A stretch of 64,000 nt of DNA from Bugula neritina (lineage: Eukaryota > Bryozoa > Gymnolaemata > Cheilostomatida > Bugulidae): assembly GCA_964035545.1 (NCBI GenBank), contig OZ037772.1:1081001-1145000 (forward strand), given 5' to 3'. The notes under the pieces are model-generated. The model made no database searches. It had not been told where the DNA came from and saw only the letters and a list, made by a program, of their open reading frames with translations. The number at the start of each line of letters is the position of its first letter. The first letter of the stretch is position 1. Both the position numbers and the translations under genes were made by a program. Shown one piece after another: positions 21,382 to 33,888 of this stretch.

Positions 21382-24196
21382 ATACGATGTAATGGGAACA
21401 TAGGCTTTACATTACTACATTACAATACATACACATGTATAACAGAAGTTGATTAAAATATTTGTATATTCCTATCCTAAAGATTTAAATATTTTTCAAG
21501 TCAGTTGGGTTTTACCTTTTATATGTACACTGTTCAGTGGAATGCTTCTTTTAAACAAAGAAAGTGTTATTTAAACTCATTAATTTTAGTTGCCAAGGGA
21601 GATAAAGTTGCAGATAGTTTCTTTTCCTTTCAGATAAAACGTGTTACATATGCACATGAATATGTTCAACTGATGATAGCAATCAAAATACAAATACCTT
21701 GCAACATAAAATAACACAACACCTGCAAAATACTGCTTACAATAGAATTTGCAGCTCTAACTGTAATATTGAGTCTACCCTGTGGAGTAATGGTAGCAAG
21801 CCAGCGGGTGAAAAGTTTTTAATTGAGTTTTGGGTTTGAAAAGAAATTAGGACTCACCTGCTGACGCTGCCTTGTAGCTCTCCAGAATGCTGCCAGCAGA
21901 GATTCTACACAACTCACACTGCCACAGTATGCAGTCAAATACCTTCCTGCTCCCTACATTGGTTGCTATAAACAGTACAGAGCTACACGTATGAGATAAG
22001 AGTGGACTAACAGAGAGAGAGGGAGAGGGAGGGGGAGAGAGGGGGAGAGAGAGAGAGAGAGAGGGAGAGAGAGAGGACGGATCAACAGTTACTAGCATCT
22101 CAATTTCCCCACACTTCTCACCTGTTCTGTGATTTTCACCTTGACCTCTTCAAACTTGTCATGACTTGGTAACCTGCTGTCTCCACTGTTGGAATCTGGT
22201 CTTATACCCTCACTTTCATTGGACAAGTTGCTAGCTAGTAACGTGCCAGCAGATGGTGTGTTGGTGTTTAATGCTGAGTTATTACTGGTGTTTACTGCTG
22301 ACTAAGAGAGATTCGGCCTCAACTACAAAACATAACAGGATAATCTACAGTACAAGGAGAAGATCTACAGTACAAGGAGAGGTTCTACAGTACAAGGAGA
22401 AGATCTACAGTACAAGGAGAGAATCTACAGTACAGTGAGAGAATCTACAGTACAAGGAGAAGATCTACAGTACAAGGAGAGGATCTACAGTACAAGGAGA
22501 GAATCTACAGTACAAGGAGAGGATCTACAGTACAAGGAGAGGATCTACAGTACAAGGAGAAGATCTACAGTACAAGGAGAGGATCTACAGTACAAGGAGA
22601 GGATCTACAGTACAAGGAGAGGATCTACAGTACAAGGAGAGGATCTACAGTACAAGGAGAGAATCTACAGTACAGGGAGAGAATCTACAGTACAAGGAGA
22701 AGATCTACAGTACAAGGAGATGATCTACAGTACAAGGAGAAGATCTACAGTACAAGGAGAAGATCTACAGTACAAGGAGAGGATCTACAGTACAAGGAGA
22801 GGATCTACAGTACAAGGAGAAGATCTACAGTACAAGGAGAGGATCTACAGTACAAGGAGAGAATCTACAGTACAAGGAGAGGATCTACAGTACGAGGAGA
22901 GGATCTACAGTACAAGGAGGGGATCTACAGTACAAGGAGATGATCTACAGTACAAGGAGAGGATCTACAGTACAAGGAGAGAATCTACAGTACAAGGAGA
23001 AGATCTACAGTACAAGGAGAGAATCTACAGTACAAGGAGAGGATCTACAGTACAAGGAGAGGATCTACAGTACAAGGAGAGGATCTACAGTACAAGGAGA
23101 AGATCTACAGTACAAGGAGGGGATCTACAGTACAAAGAGAGGATCTACAGTACAAGGAGAGGATCTACAGTACAAGGAGAGGATCTACAGTACAAGGAGA
23201 GGATCTACAGTACAAAGAGAAGATCTACAGTACAAGGAGGGGATCTACAGTACAAGGAGAAGATCTACAGTACAAGGAGAGGATCTACAGTACAAGGAGA
23301 GAATCTACAGTATAAGGAGAAGATCTACAGTACAAGGAGAAGATCTACAGTACAAGGAGAGAATCTACAGTACAAGGAGAGGATCTACAGTACAAAGAGA
23401 AGATCTACAGTACAAGGAGAGGATCTACAGTACAAAGAGAAGATCTACAGTACAAGGAGAGGATCTACAGTACAAGGAGAAGATCTACAGTACAAGGAGA
23501 AGATCTACAGTACAAGGAGAAGATCTACAGTACAAGGAAAGAATCTACAGTACAAAGAGAGGATCTACAGTACAAAGAGAAGATCTACAGTACAAGGAGA
23601 AGATCTACAGTACAAGGAGAGGATCTACAGTACAAGGAGGGGATCTAATGTATCTCTTAGCTACAGTCTCACAAGAGAATGGATACTCTACCAGATGTGT
23701 GTATGATATGTGAGTGGTAGATGAACTCACCTGGTCAGTCATTGAAAGTCGAATGAGTTCACTGGATATCACTCCGTCTGTGTCACATAGGAAGTGCTTC
23801 CTCTGAGAGTTCTGGACCTTTGTCTTCGCTCCTATAGCAACAGCAGGGAGACTATTAGTTACTATAGCAACAGCAGGGAGACTATTAGTTACTATAGCAA
23901 CAGCAGTGTAACTAGTAGCTTAACTAACAAATATAAATATACACAGTTATACACAGAGTAGATATAAATATACACAGCTATACACAGAGTATATATAAAT
24001 ATACACAGCAACAGTAAGGGTTGACACCATAATTTAGAATGAAGGAAGATTCTGTTTTCACCTGAAGAAGGTAGAAGCTGTTGGGTGGTCCTGTGTTCAA
24101 TAGATGAAAGATTATCTCGGTATATGGTGTACGCATCATCAGATATGGGAGTGAGTCCTTGGTGGTCACATTTGAAGAGAGAAAGGTTCTGATACT
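19440..24196 (-). CDS. Multi-exon helix-rich protein, unidentified (partial)
   Basis: Read 5' to 3' on the minus strand, exons are 24062-24196, 23731-23831, 22122-22301, 21858-21965, 21253-21288, 21107-21171, 20718-20829, 20248-20363, 19806-19932 and 19440-19622. Each has AG/GT borders, and phases agree at every junction except 22122 to 21965, where an exon is missing or a boundary is misjudged. Sample sequence: ISDDAYTIYRDNLSSIEHRT; HFLCDTDGVISSELIRLS; VGSRKVFDCILWQCELCRIS; TVQRMSQLSNKISRLIIKFM; AFAQCIHTSTEKLTATLSFI; EDIYGAVNRVLNQVQSFLTS; MCSQAIASLNSIGDNLSALF; DRAIFLKAANTMRSCRNLAS. The second half is a run of amphipathic helices with scattered cysteines; exon 22122-22301 is Ser/Asn-rich and probably unstructured. 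I do not recognise the family. Both ends are missing: the first exon has no start, and the last ends at a GTAACA donor in phase 1 with no partner found. Introns carry a (TA)n, a (GA)n and the 20-bp minisatellite. Confidence 0.65.
21320..21379. repeat. (TA)n microsatellite in intron
   Basis: TA dinucleotide run in the intron between the exons at 21858-21965 and 21253-21288 of the minus-strand gene. Confidence 0.95.
22012..22076. repeat. (GA)n purine tract in intron
   Basis: GA/GGGA-rich run on the plus strand, hence a CT-rich tract on the sense strand just before possible acceptors of the exon at 21858-21965. It may act as an over-long polypyrimidine tract, and may explain why the acceptor phase there is hard to fix. 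Confidence 0.9.
22342..23646. repeat. 20-bp minisatellite, about 65 copies
   Basis: Unit ATCTACAGTACAAGGAGAGG. The array keeps a strict 20-bp register for about 1.3 kb with no indel visible; variation is almost only A/G at the three bases before ATCT and at AAGG/AAAG. Twenty is not divisible by three, so it yields long open frames with a 20-residue period (423 and 257 codons) that are artefacts. It lies in the intron between exons 23731-23831 and 22122-22301 of the minus-strand gene. Confidence 0.98.
23832..24006. repeat. Two short tandem repeats in intron
   Basis: A 30-bp unit (CTATAGCAACAGCAGGGAGA...) is present about 2.5 times from 23832, starting at the acceptor of exon 23731-23831. A 29-bp unit (ATAAATATACACAGTTATAC...) follows about three times at 23930-24006. 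Confidence 0.85.
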
Positions 24197-24199
24197 CTG

Positions 24200-25590
24200 C
24201 GGGATATGTACAGTACATCAATTCAGATATGTACAGATTTGATGGATATAACGGTTTGTCTACTGTGAGCTAGCTAGTCAACTATACTATGTATTGTACA
24301 GAAAGAAACAATTTCTCTCTCGGATACAATGGCACATATTCAGATATATCTTTATTGTATACTGTGGTGTTACTAACTGGTCAATATTAATACAGTCTCT
24401 GCCCCCACTACTATAAACCACATGTAAAACTAGTAACATTTCTGTCAATATCTATTAATAACATTCTGAGAACAGCATGTATATAAATGATAACTTTTCA
24501 CCAGTAAATATTTCTACTGTAAGAACAGCTCACAGGAAAGCCAGGTTGTCGACTACTGACTCATAATTATCACTAGTTGACTACTAGTAACCATGGTAAC
24601 AACTAACATCTTATTACTAACAAATGTTACTTGCTATCACCTGAATAAGTATCAGAATAAAGGTATAATGTATGAATAATGTTGGCAGACAGCAGCCTAC
24701 CAGTATGTCACTCTTAGTAACTGAGTTAATATATACTGAGAAGTTACAGGGAGATGATACAATCCTTATATCTAATCACTTGTACTAAACGAGGAATAAG
24801 AAAACTTGTGTTCTAGTGTGAACCAAAATCTCTACTTAGCTACAAACATAGCTGATACTCTCCCCTGTTTATATAATAAAATTGTAATCTAAAGAATACA
24901 AACACACTTTTCCTTAGTGGATGTCAGGACTGGACTACTCAAAGCTCTCACCAGTTTCAACTTCTCGGGAGCATTAAGGAACACGGTCTACAAAATACAC
25001 CCACACATATCTAGAACTACCCTCTATATTCACTAAACAGAGTTCCTCAGTCTACTCGGCATGATAGGACAAACCCAGCAGAAAACAAACTCAAGGCTAA
25101 AACAGTTATCTGACTGTGAATCACACATTTTATGTTTCCACATTGCAGAACACATTTAACCAGCACACACTAGGCTAACTACAATCAGCTAGTCTCATGG
25201 TTCTCTCTCATACTACAGAGAGCTAAGTCTATCTAACTGGTGGCCAGCTATAAAGTTCTGAGTATTTATATAGTGTGCCCATGAATTGTTAACAGGGTGG
25301 ACTTAACTTCTTTAACCCCTTCGTCTCCAACTCTCTGTATAATACTTATATTATGGGGCGCAGTAGCTATGTATTTTGTAAATTGAAAAAAAGTATTTAA
25401 ATATACTCCAGTTGCAGTTTTATAATAGATTAGCAGACAACTAGCTAATGTTTAAATGAAAACATTTAATGGCCTACACCAAGCTTGAAAATAATTAGAT
25501 ATAAGCCCACCCCTTGTGCTAGTCACATATTCATATTCATAGCTTAAGTGAGCTGAAGCTCACATTACAGTGGCTGATCATCACCACACA
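24200..25590. other. Probable 5' part of the minus-strand gene; exons not resolved
   Basis: On the minus strand a TTTTGTAG acceptor before 24991 opens a short frame reading TVFLNAPEKLKL up to a GTGAGA at about 24954, which could be a further exon, but its phase does not match the exon at 24196. Otherwise no supported coding sequence. Confidence 0.3.
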
Positions 25591-28370
25591 CATTCTCACA
25601 CTGTTCTCATAAACTGCAGAGTCGTAAATATGTTCTCCTTCACATTGGTACTTGAACTCGTACTGAAAGTGTTGCTCATAACTGTTCATATTGACACTGA
25701 CATTATGAAGTTAGTAATGATATTTCATTTTCAATAGTAGGGCTTTTAGATGGTATTGATTCATCCACAATGAGAAATACTTGCAAATGTTGATAAATTA
25801 CTTTATGATTGAATTGGTGAGTTATAATGTGTATCATTCAAATGTGAACACTGAACATGATCTGGTCACCTTGATTACCTCATATTGATTCATCGCAATT
25901 GTCAGTATAATTGTGCCATAGAGAATTCTATTAAGTTTGAAAATTGACATTCAGTTTCACATTGATCATTCAGTGATCCATGCTTAGTGTCACATTGGCC
26001 TTTAGGCTTAAAGCAACGAAATCTAACAGTAACACTATCTATAAGTATATTTATATTATTATCAAGTATTAGCATTATGACATAAAATTAAACTTAAAGC
26101 CTGTCAGTTATAGTGTCTATGAAATTAAATTCCAAAAATAAAAAAAAAACAAAAATAACAACTTTTATTCACGCTTCAACTTTTAAAACGAAGACTAAGT
26201 TAAACCCAACGAGGTAAGAGATGATCATTTAATCAGTTGATCACAATGCCTAGTATGTTATCACATTCACGCAAACTTTCACTGTGAATCACAATGATTA
26301 TGAGTATGATTTAATGAGTATCAGTATGGCAATCCCAACGACAATAAGTATAACTGTGAGTGTCAGTGTGAGTGACTGACTGAGTGTGACTGATAAGAGC
26401 CAGGCCAATGCCAGGGGCAATCGCAATCACAATCGGTATGACTGAATCACTATCAGTATAAGTATTACAATCACAAAGTCAAATGACAATGCCAATAGCA
26501 CTATCAATATCATATTGAATTGAATTTTGAATATCAAATAGCACCCTCTTACTATTAGTATTAGAGTATTACTATTAGTATACTATTAGTATTACTATTA
26601 GTATTACTATTAGTATTAGTAGTAGTATTAGTATTACTATTAGTATTAGTATTACTTACAACTTGCTTATGCAAGAGAATTAAATCTTTAAAGCGTAGCA
26701 TCCTTTTCAAGCAAAATAAGGATAATAAGTTTCGTCAAATTGAGTTAAAAACTACAACTTATAAGTCACAAGTATAAAGCAACTCATGCTCAGTCATCAC
26801 TAATCCTAGTGGGTACGGCAAGCACATAGCATAATTTATTTTACAATGCGACAAGATTATCTAGACGGTGCGCTTTACGCTTTTCAGTGTCCAATTTTAT
26901 GGTTTTTATGACTTTAAAATCCGTTTTTGAGAAGCAAGGCTAGATAGAAATGAATGATCGATGTTGACTCGCTAAGAGTACTCATGTAAACCCGCAAACT
27001 ACAACTTTTAACTTGACCGCAAAGCTGGAAGTACGATAAGCCTCGCCGTATTGATTGTAGGCGAATTTTAGTTTATTTCTTTCAAATTGCTGAGAAGTAA
27101 TATTTGTTTCCATTTTATGTCTCAGTCTGTATCAGCCATCAGGGGTATCACGATACAATTATAAATGTTCTTAATTCAATCAATATTATGAATTAATAAA
27201 TGTAGAAGATTCAATTTCGACTATATAAAATAATACCAATCTGAATAAGTATTATTGTAACACTTGCACTTCCGAAGTGATGACTTCGTCTTACTCTTAC
27301 TCTTACTCTTACTCTTAGTCTTACTCTTAGTCTAAGTCAGATAACATACTCATACTGATACCCATACTCATACTGAGTCATAGTGATAGTCTTTGTCAGA
27401 TAAAGATTATTGCCAGATAACTTAAGCTAATACTAGTACCACTACTAGTACTAGTAGTAGTACTAATACTAATGCTAATAGTAATAGTAATAGTGACAGT
27501 ACTAATACTAATAGTAATAGTAATACTAATGCTACTAGTACTACTAGTAGTAGTAGCAGTAGTGCTAGTAGTAGTACTAGTAGGCTACATGATAATGATC
27601 ATTATGATTATGATTATGGAGATGGTTATTACTATAACTATCAAGGTATGAGTATAACTATAAGTATTAGTATTTGAGTTCATTTTGCATTACTAATTGA
27701 GACCATGCTTTAAAATTAACTGTTTCTTTCTTTTCTAAGTTACATTTCAAGTTGCACACTAATAGACATATAATTATATGCTTTCAAATCTTTTGGTCTA
27801 TCTTTAAGTTGTGAAAGTTGACCAGTATGACTACGACTAACTGTAACTAGAATAAAGAATTTGATGATAGAGAAGTTCCATACAGTTACACCTCCTTTGA
27901 CTCGTGCTACCGTTGGTAGTGATAAAAGAGTGGAGCCAAAGAAGAGCATAATCACAGAATTCACAGCCTGCTGGTTTGAGCTTTTTGTGGTCCAGAGATT
28001 GTACTGGGTTACAGGGATCTTTTTCCCCGTCTGTGAATTTTTGATCCCTGCGGTTGTTTCTGACTGTGGGTAGTTGGAGGTGTTGAGGAAGTGGGCTCAC
28101 TTGGTAGGCTATATTATTGTAATCATATTAACCAACTTGACAGTTTACTAATTCATTGTCTAACTCTGTCTGTCTCTGACTAGTAACACTATAATTATTT
28201 ATTTATTTACTTATTAATTTATTTATTTGACTAAATCTTGTCTGTCTTTGTCTAGTAACACTATTTATTTATTTATTTACTTCCTACTCCTTAGAGTTAA
28301 TATTTACTAAAATTATCTGATAAAAAATTAAAACCTGAACCTGTCTTCGAATATTTTCGAAAAAAAATAA
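25591..28370. repeat. Simple-sequence-rich intergenic region
   Basis: Holds degenerate hexamer, trimer and tetramer arrays: ATTAGTATTACT at 26560-26655, CTTACTCTTACT at 27288-27335, TAGTAGTACTAATACTAATG at 27430-27590, TTTATTTATTTA at 28195-28285, and broad CACAAT/AGTATCAGTATG patches from 26280 to 26500. ORFs on both strands at 27740-28100 include a hydrophobic stretch but have no recognised domain. Confidence 0.7.
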
Positions 28371-31300
28371 TATGACGATACCTAAAAGGTCGGACTCAAC
28401 CTCAAGGACTAACTCATCAACAGCTAAATGCACCCAGAGGCAGTGCTATACTTAATTCTACCCCAGGACTTACCGTGCCTCAGGCAGTGTGTGAAAAATG
28501 TACTAAAATAATAGATAATGAAGATGAAGGTACCCTGTCAATTGAGCGTGAAACTTGTCTCACTTGGTTTCATTTAGACTGTACTGATCTTATAAAGCAT
28601 GACCTAAACACCATTACGAAGAAGAGTATTCATTGGTTTTGTGACCAATATGAAGCTGTGGCATCCCCAAATTTCATAACCAGACTTCAAGCTGTTGAAT
28701 CCTACATTGAAAAAAGTTATGTTCAAGTAATGGATTCATTTAATAATCGCATGACTGCTGTGGAATCTCAACTAACTAGCTTATTTGAGAATCATGTTTC
28801 CAGAAGTGAGAAAACATTTGCTTCGGTAGTTGCAAGACTGGAAGACTCCACTACAACAATAAATAGGCAACTAAAAAACCAAGAAGTTTAAATTAAATCT
28901 ACCAAAACAAAGACTTCTAGTGAAAGCAGAGCTAAAAATATCATAGTTTTTAGAATTTCCGAGGAACACGACTATAGTGAACTAGGCTTTGAGTTGAGCA
29001 TTAACTCTTCACGGATGTTCTTTATTATGTTTTATTATACTTCTATTGACATCCTATTGACATCGTCAAGACTACCATTATTGCAATTCAAACTTACATG
29101 ATCAGGATAAACATAAATAAACAATAAACAAAAAAGGAAACAATATAATTAATGTAAATAACTTACTTATTTTGCTCTCTTAAAATTACACCAGTTCACT
29201 AGCACCAACTATTGCCAAGTGCCAGAGTTAGCACTGGCTGTGCTGTAGAAAGCTTTTCTTAGCGTAGCTAAAATAGCTTAGCAAACTAGCGCTAATTTCA
29301 CTACAACGACACTACTTTAGATGAATCCATAGGTAAACTCTCAGAAGTTTTAGATTCATGTAGTCTCAGATTTCACACATCAAGAGACAATGCCGCAAGA
29401 TTAGGACAAGAAAAGTTGACAAGATTAGACCCACGAGACTAACATTAGCTTCAGAAGTTCAAAAATGGGAATTTCTAAAACGAATCAACGATCAGAAAAT
29501 AGAAGGAGTCTTTGCGCGTCTTGACTGGAATGAAAAGGAACAAGAAAAATATTTTCAACTGAGAAGCGAGCTTAGGGAATTGAGGCAGAAAAATCCAGAA
29601 AACAAGTATAAGATAACAAACGGGAAGATAATAATCGAAGAATATTATCTGTAAATGCAAGATCAGTAAGGGGGAAAATATCGGAGACTCAAACCCTATC
29701 CGTTGAATACAATATCATTTGTATTACTGAAACACACCTAGATAATGCATTTTTGAATTCTCAACTGTTTTCTCCCAAGGATAAAGTAGTATATAGAAAA
29801 AACCGTGACTCACACGGAGGTGGTGTATTGATTGCCATAAATGTAGGAATTCCCCATAAGCTAATCAGGTGTGAAACAGAAGCAGAAGTAATCACAGTAT
29901 GTTTTAGATGGGATAGCAAGGAATATTGCAATCTTACTTGCTATTATAGACCCCCTTCTTCACGTGTTATGAACTTATTCTTTGAGTACATGGAAAATAT
30001 TCACACTAAATACTCATAACTGGTGAATTTAACCTTCCAGGAATCAATTAAGGAAAATACTGGTCTTTCAACTTGTTGGAGGATATACTATACTGACTTT
30101 TGTGATTTTCTAACTGATAATCATTTTGAACAACTTGTTCATAAATATACGCACGTAGCAGGCAATATATTAGATCTCATCTGTACTGACTTGTCATATA
30201 AAGTTTAAAGCACAAATATAATAACACCGGGTATTAGCGACCATTCCATGATAGAAACGGTCTTGACTGGTAAAGTTGAACAGAAGAAGAAACCACCTAT
30301 CCCCCCCCCCCCCCCCCCATCAAGCTATTTCACAAAATCGAGTTTCGAACTCGGCGGGTTTACAGCTGGTCTAGACGAGTTGCTTTATACTATTAAAAAC
30401 AAAGTGATGCTGAAATATGATATTAATGTTATATGGAATACATTTCAGACTGAATTACATATACTTGTTGATTCATATGTCCCAATTAAACAACGTAAGC
30501 CTATAAATCTGCATGAGCCTTTCTGGTTTAATGATGAAGCCAGACGGGCATGTTAGAAACAGCGAAAGTTCTACAACCGCTTTCACAAGTCTGGTGATAC
30601 TGATCACTTGGCTAAATATAAAGAGTTACGTCGCCATAATGAAAAATTATTTAGGAAGCTAAAAGCATCTTTTCTGGTGAATCGTCTATACCAACCTCTT
30701 TCCAGTGGCTACACAAAACTGTTTTACAAATATGTTAAAGACCTAAAAGGGAATGATAATGAGATTACTTCCATAGAAAATAACGATGCTATTTTGATGC
30801 ACAATAAAACTAAGATATCTAACACTCTGAATGGGTTTTTCTACAGTGTGATTACCACCTTTACCAGAATTACCATCAGTCACTGAGAAAGATAATATAG
30901 TGGTAACTAAAGAAGGAGCTTTAAACCTGCTGAGACAACTTGTGCAAGGTAAAGCTCCTGGAGTAGATGAATTCACAAAGAACTATCTCACAGTAGACTT
31001 GGATCGAACAGCAGAAATACTGGTGTGTATTTTCAATCATTCACTCAGTACAGGAATAGTGCCGGATGACTGGAAGACTGCAAATGTAACACCTGTGTTT
31101 AAACAGGGTAACCGCACTCTAGCTTCCAACTATTGACCAGTATCACTAACGTGCATTTGTTGTAAAATTCTTGAACATGTGGTTCTGCATCATTTAAACA
31201 TACAATTGGAAAATTTCATACATGAAAGCCAACATGGTTTTCGCCGCAACTTTTTATGTGTAACTCAGCTTGCTACTGTCAACCATGATATATTAAGGCA

Positions 31301-32480
31301 TATAGATAAAGGACATTTTGTAGATGCAGTTGTGCTGGATTTTTCTAAAGCCTTTGATGTAATTGACCATCATATTCTTGTAAGCAAAATGATATTGTTA
31401 AAAAAATAAACCCCTGTATTATCTGATAAGTTTCATCATTTTTAACTGGACGCTCACAATGAGTGGTCATTGATGGGGTATCTTCGGATTTAACACCAGT
31501 GACTTCCGGGGTTCCACAAGGAAGTGTGCTGGGTCCAACATTATTCGTTTTGTTTATTAATGACATTGTAAACTGCGTTACACACAGTACAATCAGACTT
31601 TTTGCTCATGACACTTTTGTCTATCTGCCCATTACTGATGCAAATGACCATCATAAACTACAGGGAGATCTCTAGACTTTATAGGTGGGCAAAAGAAAAC
31701 AATATGAAGTTTAACTCAAAGAAAAGTAATGTCATCACCTTTGGTAAGAAAACAGAAAATATGGAAAATGTCTTCACTTATAAATTAGGAAAAGATCCCC
31801 TGAATAGAGTTGGAGTTGTAAAATACCGTGGGATATTGCTATCAGCAGACTTGAAATGGAATAAGCATGTCGAAAACGCCATATCAAAGGCATACAGAGT
31901 ATTAGGATTAATCAAACTCACACTAGGAAATGCCCTAGAAAATGTAATAAGTCTTGCATAAAATTTATAAGTCTTGCATAAAAAAACTTTTGGTAGACCT
32001 CTCCTGGAATATGCTGCGGAAGTATAGGACCCGACCAATTAACATCTAATAACAAAATTAGAAGTTACTCAAAATAGGGCTATACGGTTAATTAAAAATT
32101 TAAAGGGTAGAAAAGTATTGATAACAGCTGCCAAATTTGACCAAGGCCTGGAAACATTAAGAAATCGCAGACAATCACAAAGAATTTCTTTGTTTTGTCG
32201 CATTACTGCTAATGATGATTTATTTCCAACCTTAAATAACACACTTAAATCAATGAAATCCTCAACCCATGACATGAATACCCGTATTAAGACTTTCAAT
32301 GCTATAGCCTGCGATTGGAGCCTGTACCTGCAGGGTTTCCTGGTGCGCACTGTCCGGGAGCTCCATACGGGGGAGATAGTAGCGGATTTCTGAGCCTGGA
32401 TAGATCCGAGAATCCCACAATTACTTTCTCCGAGAGGTCTTGGGACTTAACCCAATCAAGATCAAGATAACATTAACTAA
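28371..32480 (+). mobile_element. CR1/jockey-type LINE, decayed full-length-like copy
   Basis: A non-LTR retrotransposon read from three regions. ORF1: an ATG at 28371, then after a frame change a PHD-like Cys/His segment (AVCEKCTKIIDNEDEG; CLTWFHLDCTDLIKHDL; HWFCDQYEA), a coiled coil (ESYIEKSYVQVMDSFNNRMT) and, beyond an apparent insertion, DWNEKEQEKYFQLRSELREL ending at about 29654. Endonuclease (APE type): NIICITETHLDNAFL at about 29705-29755 (starting in another frame from the rest), DSHGGGVLIAINVGIPHKLI and CYYRPPSS. Reverse transcriptase: GKAPGVDEFTKNY, ILEHVVLHHLNIQLENFIHE, SQHGFRRNFLC, AVVLDFSKAFDVIDHHIL, SGVPQGSVLGPTLFVLFIND and LFAHDTFVYLP, where the catalytic FADD box reads FAHD. 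Thumb: WAKENNMKFNSKKSNV. The 3' end carries an ATCAAGATCAAGATAAC-like tail. Many stops and frame shifts plus the damaged catalytic box show it is dead. Confidence 0.88.
28990..29320. mobile_element. Probable nested insertion inside LINE ORF1
   Basis: ORF1 reads NIIVFRISEEHDYSE up to about 28985 and resumes as NDTTLDESIGKLSEVLDSCS from about 29310. The roughly 325 bp between have stops in every frame and no LINE-like translation. Exact ends and target duplication are not resolved. Confidence 0.45.
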
Positions 32481-33117
32481 AAGTTCACTGTGATTGTGTA
32501 GATATCTTGATGTGTTTATCATGATTATCAATATCACTCGTTATTCATTATCATTGTGATTATCATTTAAGTTTAAGTGATTTACTTTTAGTTTTAGTTC
32601 AACACTTACAGTGAATGGGACTCAGACTGCAAATCAAATTTAAATTATTCATATTGACGTTGCAGTTTAATTTTATTTTGAAACTTGAAAATTAAAATTA
32701 ATTTTAGTTTGTTCAAACAATTAAAATTATATTAATTATTGTAATGATCATAATCATAGTCATAACGTTAACTCATATTGCAATAGACATTGATAGTAAT
32801 ACTAAACTTTGGTCTTTTGCTTTTCAAACTTGCAGGTAGAAACAATTTTAAATGAGTATTAGTATGTTGAATACTGGTGATCATATGGGCAAAATGATGA
32901 TAGTTCTTACTTGCAATTCATTTGTTTGTTTGATTATGAATTTGTATGTTCAGTAAATTTTATGTATTTCTAGGTATTGCATACTCTAGCAATAATAACT
33001 TTTATTCTGTAAATGGATGTATAATAATGTTAAGGTGACTATAGTTTTATATGATTGTCTATAAAATACTCTTTTAGCATTAGTATTCTTGATGTATCAT
33101 TAGTGTTACTAAAAACA
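32481..33117. other. Intergenic, AT-rich; no gene seen
   Basis: Contains many near-palindromic TTAAAATTAA words. Nothing supported. Confidence 0.45.
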
Positions 33118-33888
33118 ATGTTTAGGCTTAAAATCAATACTATTGTCATAATTCAAATTTATTTGTTGTGTTTGTTTTTCGAAATTTTGTTAGTTCTGAA
33201 ACCAGGACCAACCACTACTACTACTACTACTACCACCACTACTACTACTACTACTGCTACTACTACTACTACTACTACTACTACTCCCACTACTACTACT
33301 ACTACTACCACTACTACAACCACTACTACTACCACTACTACTACTACTCCCACTACTACTACTACTACTACCACTACTACAACCACTACTACTACCGCTA
33401 CTACTACTACTACCACTACTACTACCACTACTACTACTACTACTACCACTACTACTACTACCACTACTACTACTCCTTCAACTACTACTACTACAGCTGC
33501 TACTACTACTAATACTACTACTACTACTACTATGGCTGCTACTACTACTACTACTACCACTACTACTACTACTACTACCACTACTACAACCACTACTACT
33601 ACCACTACTACTACTACTCCCACTACTACTACTACTACTACCACTACTACAACCACTACTACTACCGCTACTACTACTACTACCACTACTACTACCACTA
33701 CTACTACTACTACTACCACTACTACTACTACCACTACTACTACTCCTTCAACTACTACTACTACAGCTGCTACTACTACTAATACTACTACTACTACTAC
33801 TATGGCTGCTACTACTACTACTACTACCACTACCACCGCCCCCACCACCACCCGCTGCTACTCCAACTGCCGAACCAACAACAACTAA
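33118..33888 (+). CDS. Putative secreted poly-Thr (mucin-like) ORF over an (ACT)n tract; doubtful
   Basis: ATG at 33118 opens 256 codons ending TAA at 33886-33888. The first about 30 residues are MFRLKINTIVIIQIYLLCLF then FEILLVLKPGP, a good signal-peptide or membrane-anchor profile. The rest is almost all Thr encoded by ACT/ACC with sparse Pro, Ala, Ser, Asn and Met. A block of about 270 bp is duplicated head to tail: the stretch containing CCTTCAACTACT, GCTGCT and ACTATGGCTGCT occurs near 33475-33540 and again near 33745-33810. Every reading of an (ACT)n repeat is open in some frame, so openness is weak evidence. The hydrophobic leader in the same frame and the CYSNCRTNNN end are the only arguments for a gene. 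Confidence 0.3.
   Translation: MFRLKINTIVIIQIYLLCLFFEILLVLKPGPTTTTTTTTTTTTTTTATTTTTTTTTPTTTTTTTTTTTTTTTTTTTTPTTTTTTTTTTTTTTTATTTTTTTTTTTTTTTTTTTTTTTTTPSTTTTTAATTTNTTTTTTMAATTTTTTTTTTTTTTTTTTTTTTTTTTPTTTTTTTTTTTTTTTATTTTTTTTTTTTTTTTTTTTTTTTTPSTTTTTAATTTNTTTTTTMAATTTTTTTTTAPTTTRCYSNCRTNNN
33213..33885. repeat. (ACT)n trinucleotide tract with internal duplication
   Basis: About 670 bp of ACT/ACC repeats with interspersed GCT, CCC, TCA and ATG variants; a roughly 270-bp segment is present twice. The interruption pattern is shared between the two halves, showing segmental duplication rather than slippage alone. Confidence 0.95.

Noticed and set aside
21256-21456. Plus-strand ORF across the TA repeat
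   Set aside because: Antisense to exons of the minus-strand gene and then low-complexity TA.
22435-23713. 423- and 257-codon ORFs over the 20-bp minisatellite
   Set aside because: Repeat artefact (20-residue period, two overlapping frames) inside an intron of a gene on the other strand.
27740-28100. Overlapping plus and minus ORFs, one with a hydrophobic stretch
   Set aside because: Three frames are open at once with no recognised motif and no consistent splice sites.
33159-33851. 230-codon minus-strand poly-Val ORF
   Set aside because: Reverse reading of the (ACT)n tract; no leader or domain.
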